Source: Actinoallomurus iriomotensis (lineage in GTDB: Bacteria > Actinomycetota > Actinomycetes > Streptosporangiales > Streptosporangiaceae). Taken from it: a stretch of DNA of 64,000 bases. Of this stretch, positions 63,638 to 64,000 are shown one piece after another (within the stretch, counting starts at the first letter, position 1; each line of letters starts with the position of its first letter). Both the position numbers and the translations under genes were made by a program. The notes below the pieces were generated by a model that was not told where the DNA came from, did no database searches, and saw only the letters and a program-made list of their open reading frames with translations. The stretch lies in assembly GCF_030269445.1 (NCBI RefSeq), contig NZ_BSTJ01000001.1, forward strand, positions 1,203,898-1,267,897. Reading direction: 5' to 3'.

Positions 63638-64000
63638 ATGGACCTCTCCGAGCTCGGCGCGTTCCTGCGCTCCCGGCGGTCGCGGATCAGGCCGGCCGAC
63701 GTCGGCCTGCCCACCGGGCCGCGGCGGCGGGTGCCGGGGCTGCGGCGCGACGAGATCGCCACGCTGGCCGGGGCCTCGGTGGACTACTACACCGAACTCG
63801 AACGCGGCCGCGGCGCGCAGCCGTCGGCGCAGATGCTCTCGGCGCTGGCCCGGGCGCTGCGGCTCGACCACGACGAGCGCGACCACCTGTTCAACCTGGG
63901 CGGACGTCCCGTTCCTCCGCCGCACGGCGCACTGGCGCACGTCCAGCCGGCCATGCTGGACCTGCTGGGCCGGCTCACGGGTACGCCCGCGCAGATCATC
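63638..64000 (+). CDS. XRE-family regulator, MmyB-like (3' end outside window)
   Basis: The 121 visible residues contain a Cro/C1 helix-turn-helix (about 5-80) of the MmyB type: LGAFLRSRRSRIRPADVGLP, then RRVPGLRRDEIATLAGASVDYYTELERGR and AQMLSALARALRLDHDERDHLF. The ligand-binding half is cut by the window edge. Such regulators commonly control a neighbouring SDR or oxidoreductase. A palindrome 35 bp upstream of the ATG recurs upstream of the tautomerase gene 4 kb away, so that operon may be in its regulon. Confidence 0.9.
   Translation, partial: MDLSELGAFLRSRRSRIRPADVGLPTGPRRRVPGLRRDEIATLAGASVDYYTELERGRGAQPSAQMLSALARALRLDHDERDHLFNLGGRPVPPPHGALAHVQPAMLDLLGRLTGTPAQII

Overview
The window is high-GC DNA with GTG/TTG starts, 4-nt stop/start overlaps and rare TTA (bldA-type) codons. 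Together with a SapB/AmfS-type lanthipeptide locus, this points to a filamentous, sporulating actinomycete. The genus cannot be fixed from sequence alone. No tRNA, rRNA, IS element, CRISPR array or prophage was seen.

Region A (about 1-20 kb) is the most striking part. The gene at 17623-18525 encodes a fluorinase (5'-fluoro-5'-deoxyadenosine synthase), with the residues and the insertion loop that separate fluorinases from chlorinases and from SAM hydrolases. It heads a minus-strand operon with a CPA2-type antiporter, an IlvD/EDD dihydroxyacid dehydratase and an SDR dehydrogenase. A YmdB-like metallophosphoesterase is transcribed divergently. Nearby are an HpcH/HpaI pyruvate aldolase, a HpaH-like hydratase, a possible 2-oxo-acid C-methyltransferase, an adenosine-kinase-like PfkB protein, an MFS transporter, an M20 hydrolase, a double-Lrp regulator, and an isoleucyl-tRNA synthetase with altered motifs. 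Read together, they suggest an oxidative, Dahms-like route: 5'-FDA to 5-fluoro-5-deoxyribose to fluororibonate to 5-fluoro-4-hydroxy-2-oxopentanoate. That acid could be cleaved to pyruvate plus fluoroacetaldehyde, or C-methylated toward an isoleucine-like fluoro amino acid, with IleS as a self-resistance candidate. This pathway is inference. No purine nucleoside phosphorylase, fluoroacetyl-CoA thioesterase or fluorothreonine transaldolase is present in the window.

Region B (19.7-27 kb) holds mixed genes: an F420/NADP oxidoreductase-like protein, a LysR regulator, a GNAT enzyme, a prepilin peptidase, SppA, a flavin reductase, a small membrane protein and an XRE/DUF5753 regulator.

Region C (27.5-34.4 kb) is a complete class III lanthipeptide (ram/amf-like) locus: LanKC, two nearly identical precursor peptides with a seven-glycine linker, two ABC half-transporters and a RamR-like regulator with a degenerate receiver and a TTA codon.

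Region D (34.7-51.3 kb) carries histidine utilisation: hutH, hutU, an M20 amidohydrolase and hutF in one operon, an IclR regulator, and a detached hutI 9 kb away. Both hut promoters carry a GTCTC-N6-GAGAC inverted repeat. Between them lie a TetR-controlled oxidoreductase/FAD-monooxygenase module, an AfsR-like regulator, a pentapeptide-repeat protein and a secreted protein.

Region E (51.3-64 kb) has a PimB-like glycosyltransferase, an ABC exporter beside a two-component system, a membrane NACHT protein, a small tautomerase, an NmrA-like reductase with a TetR regulator, and a two-gene operon pairing a TTA-containing cis-prenyltransferase with an MpaB/DUF2236-EF-hand fusion. It ends in a truncated XRE regulator.
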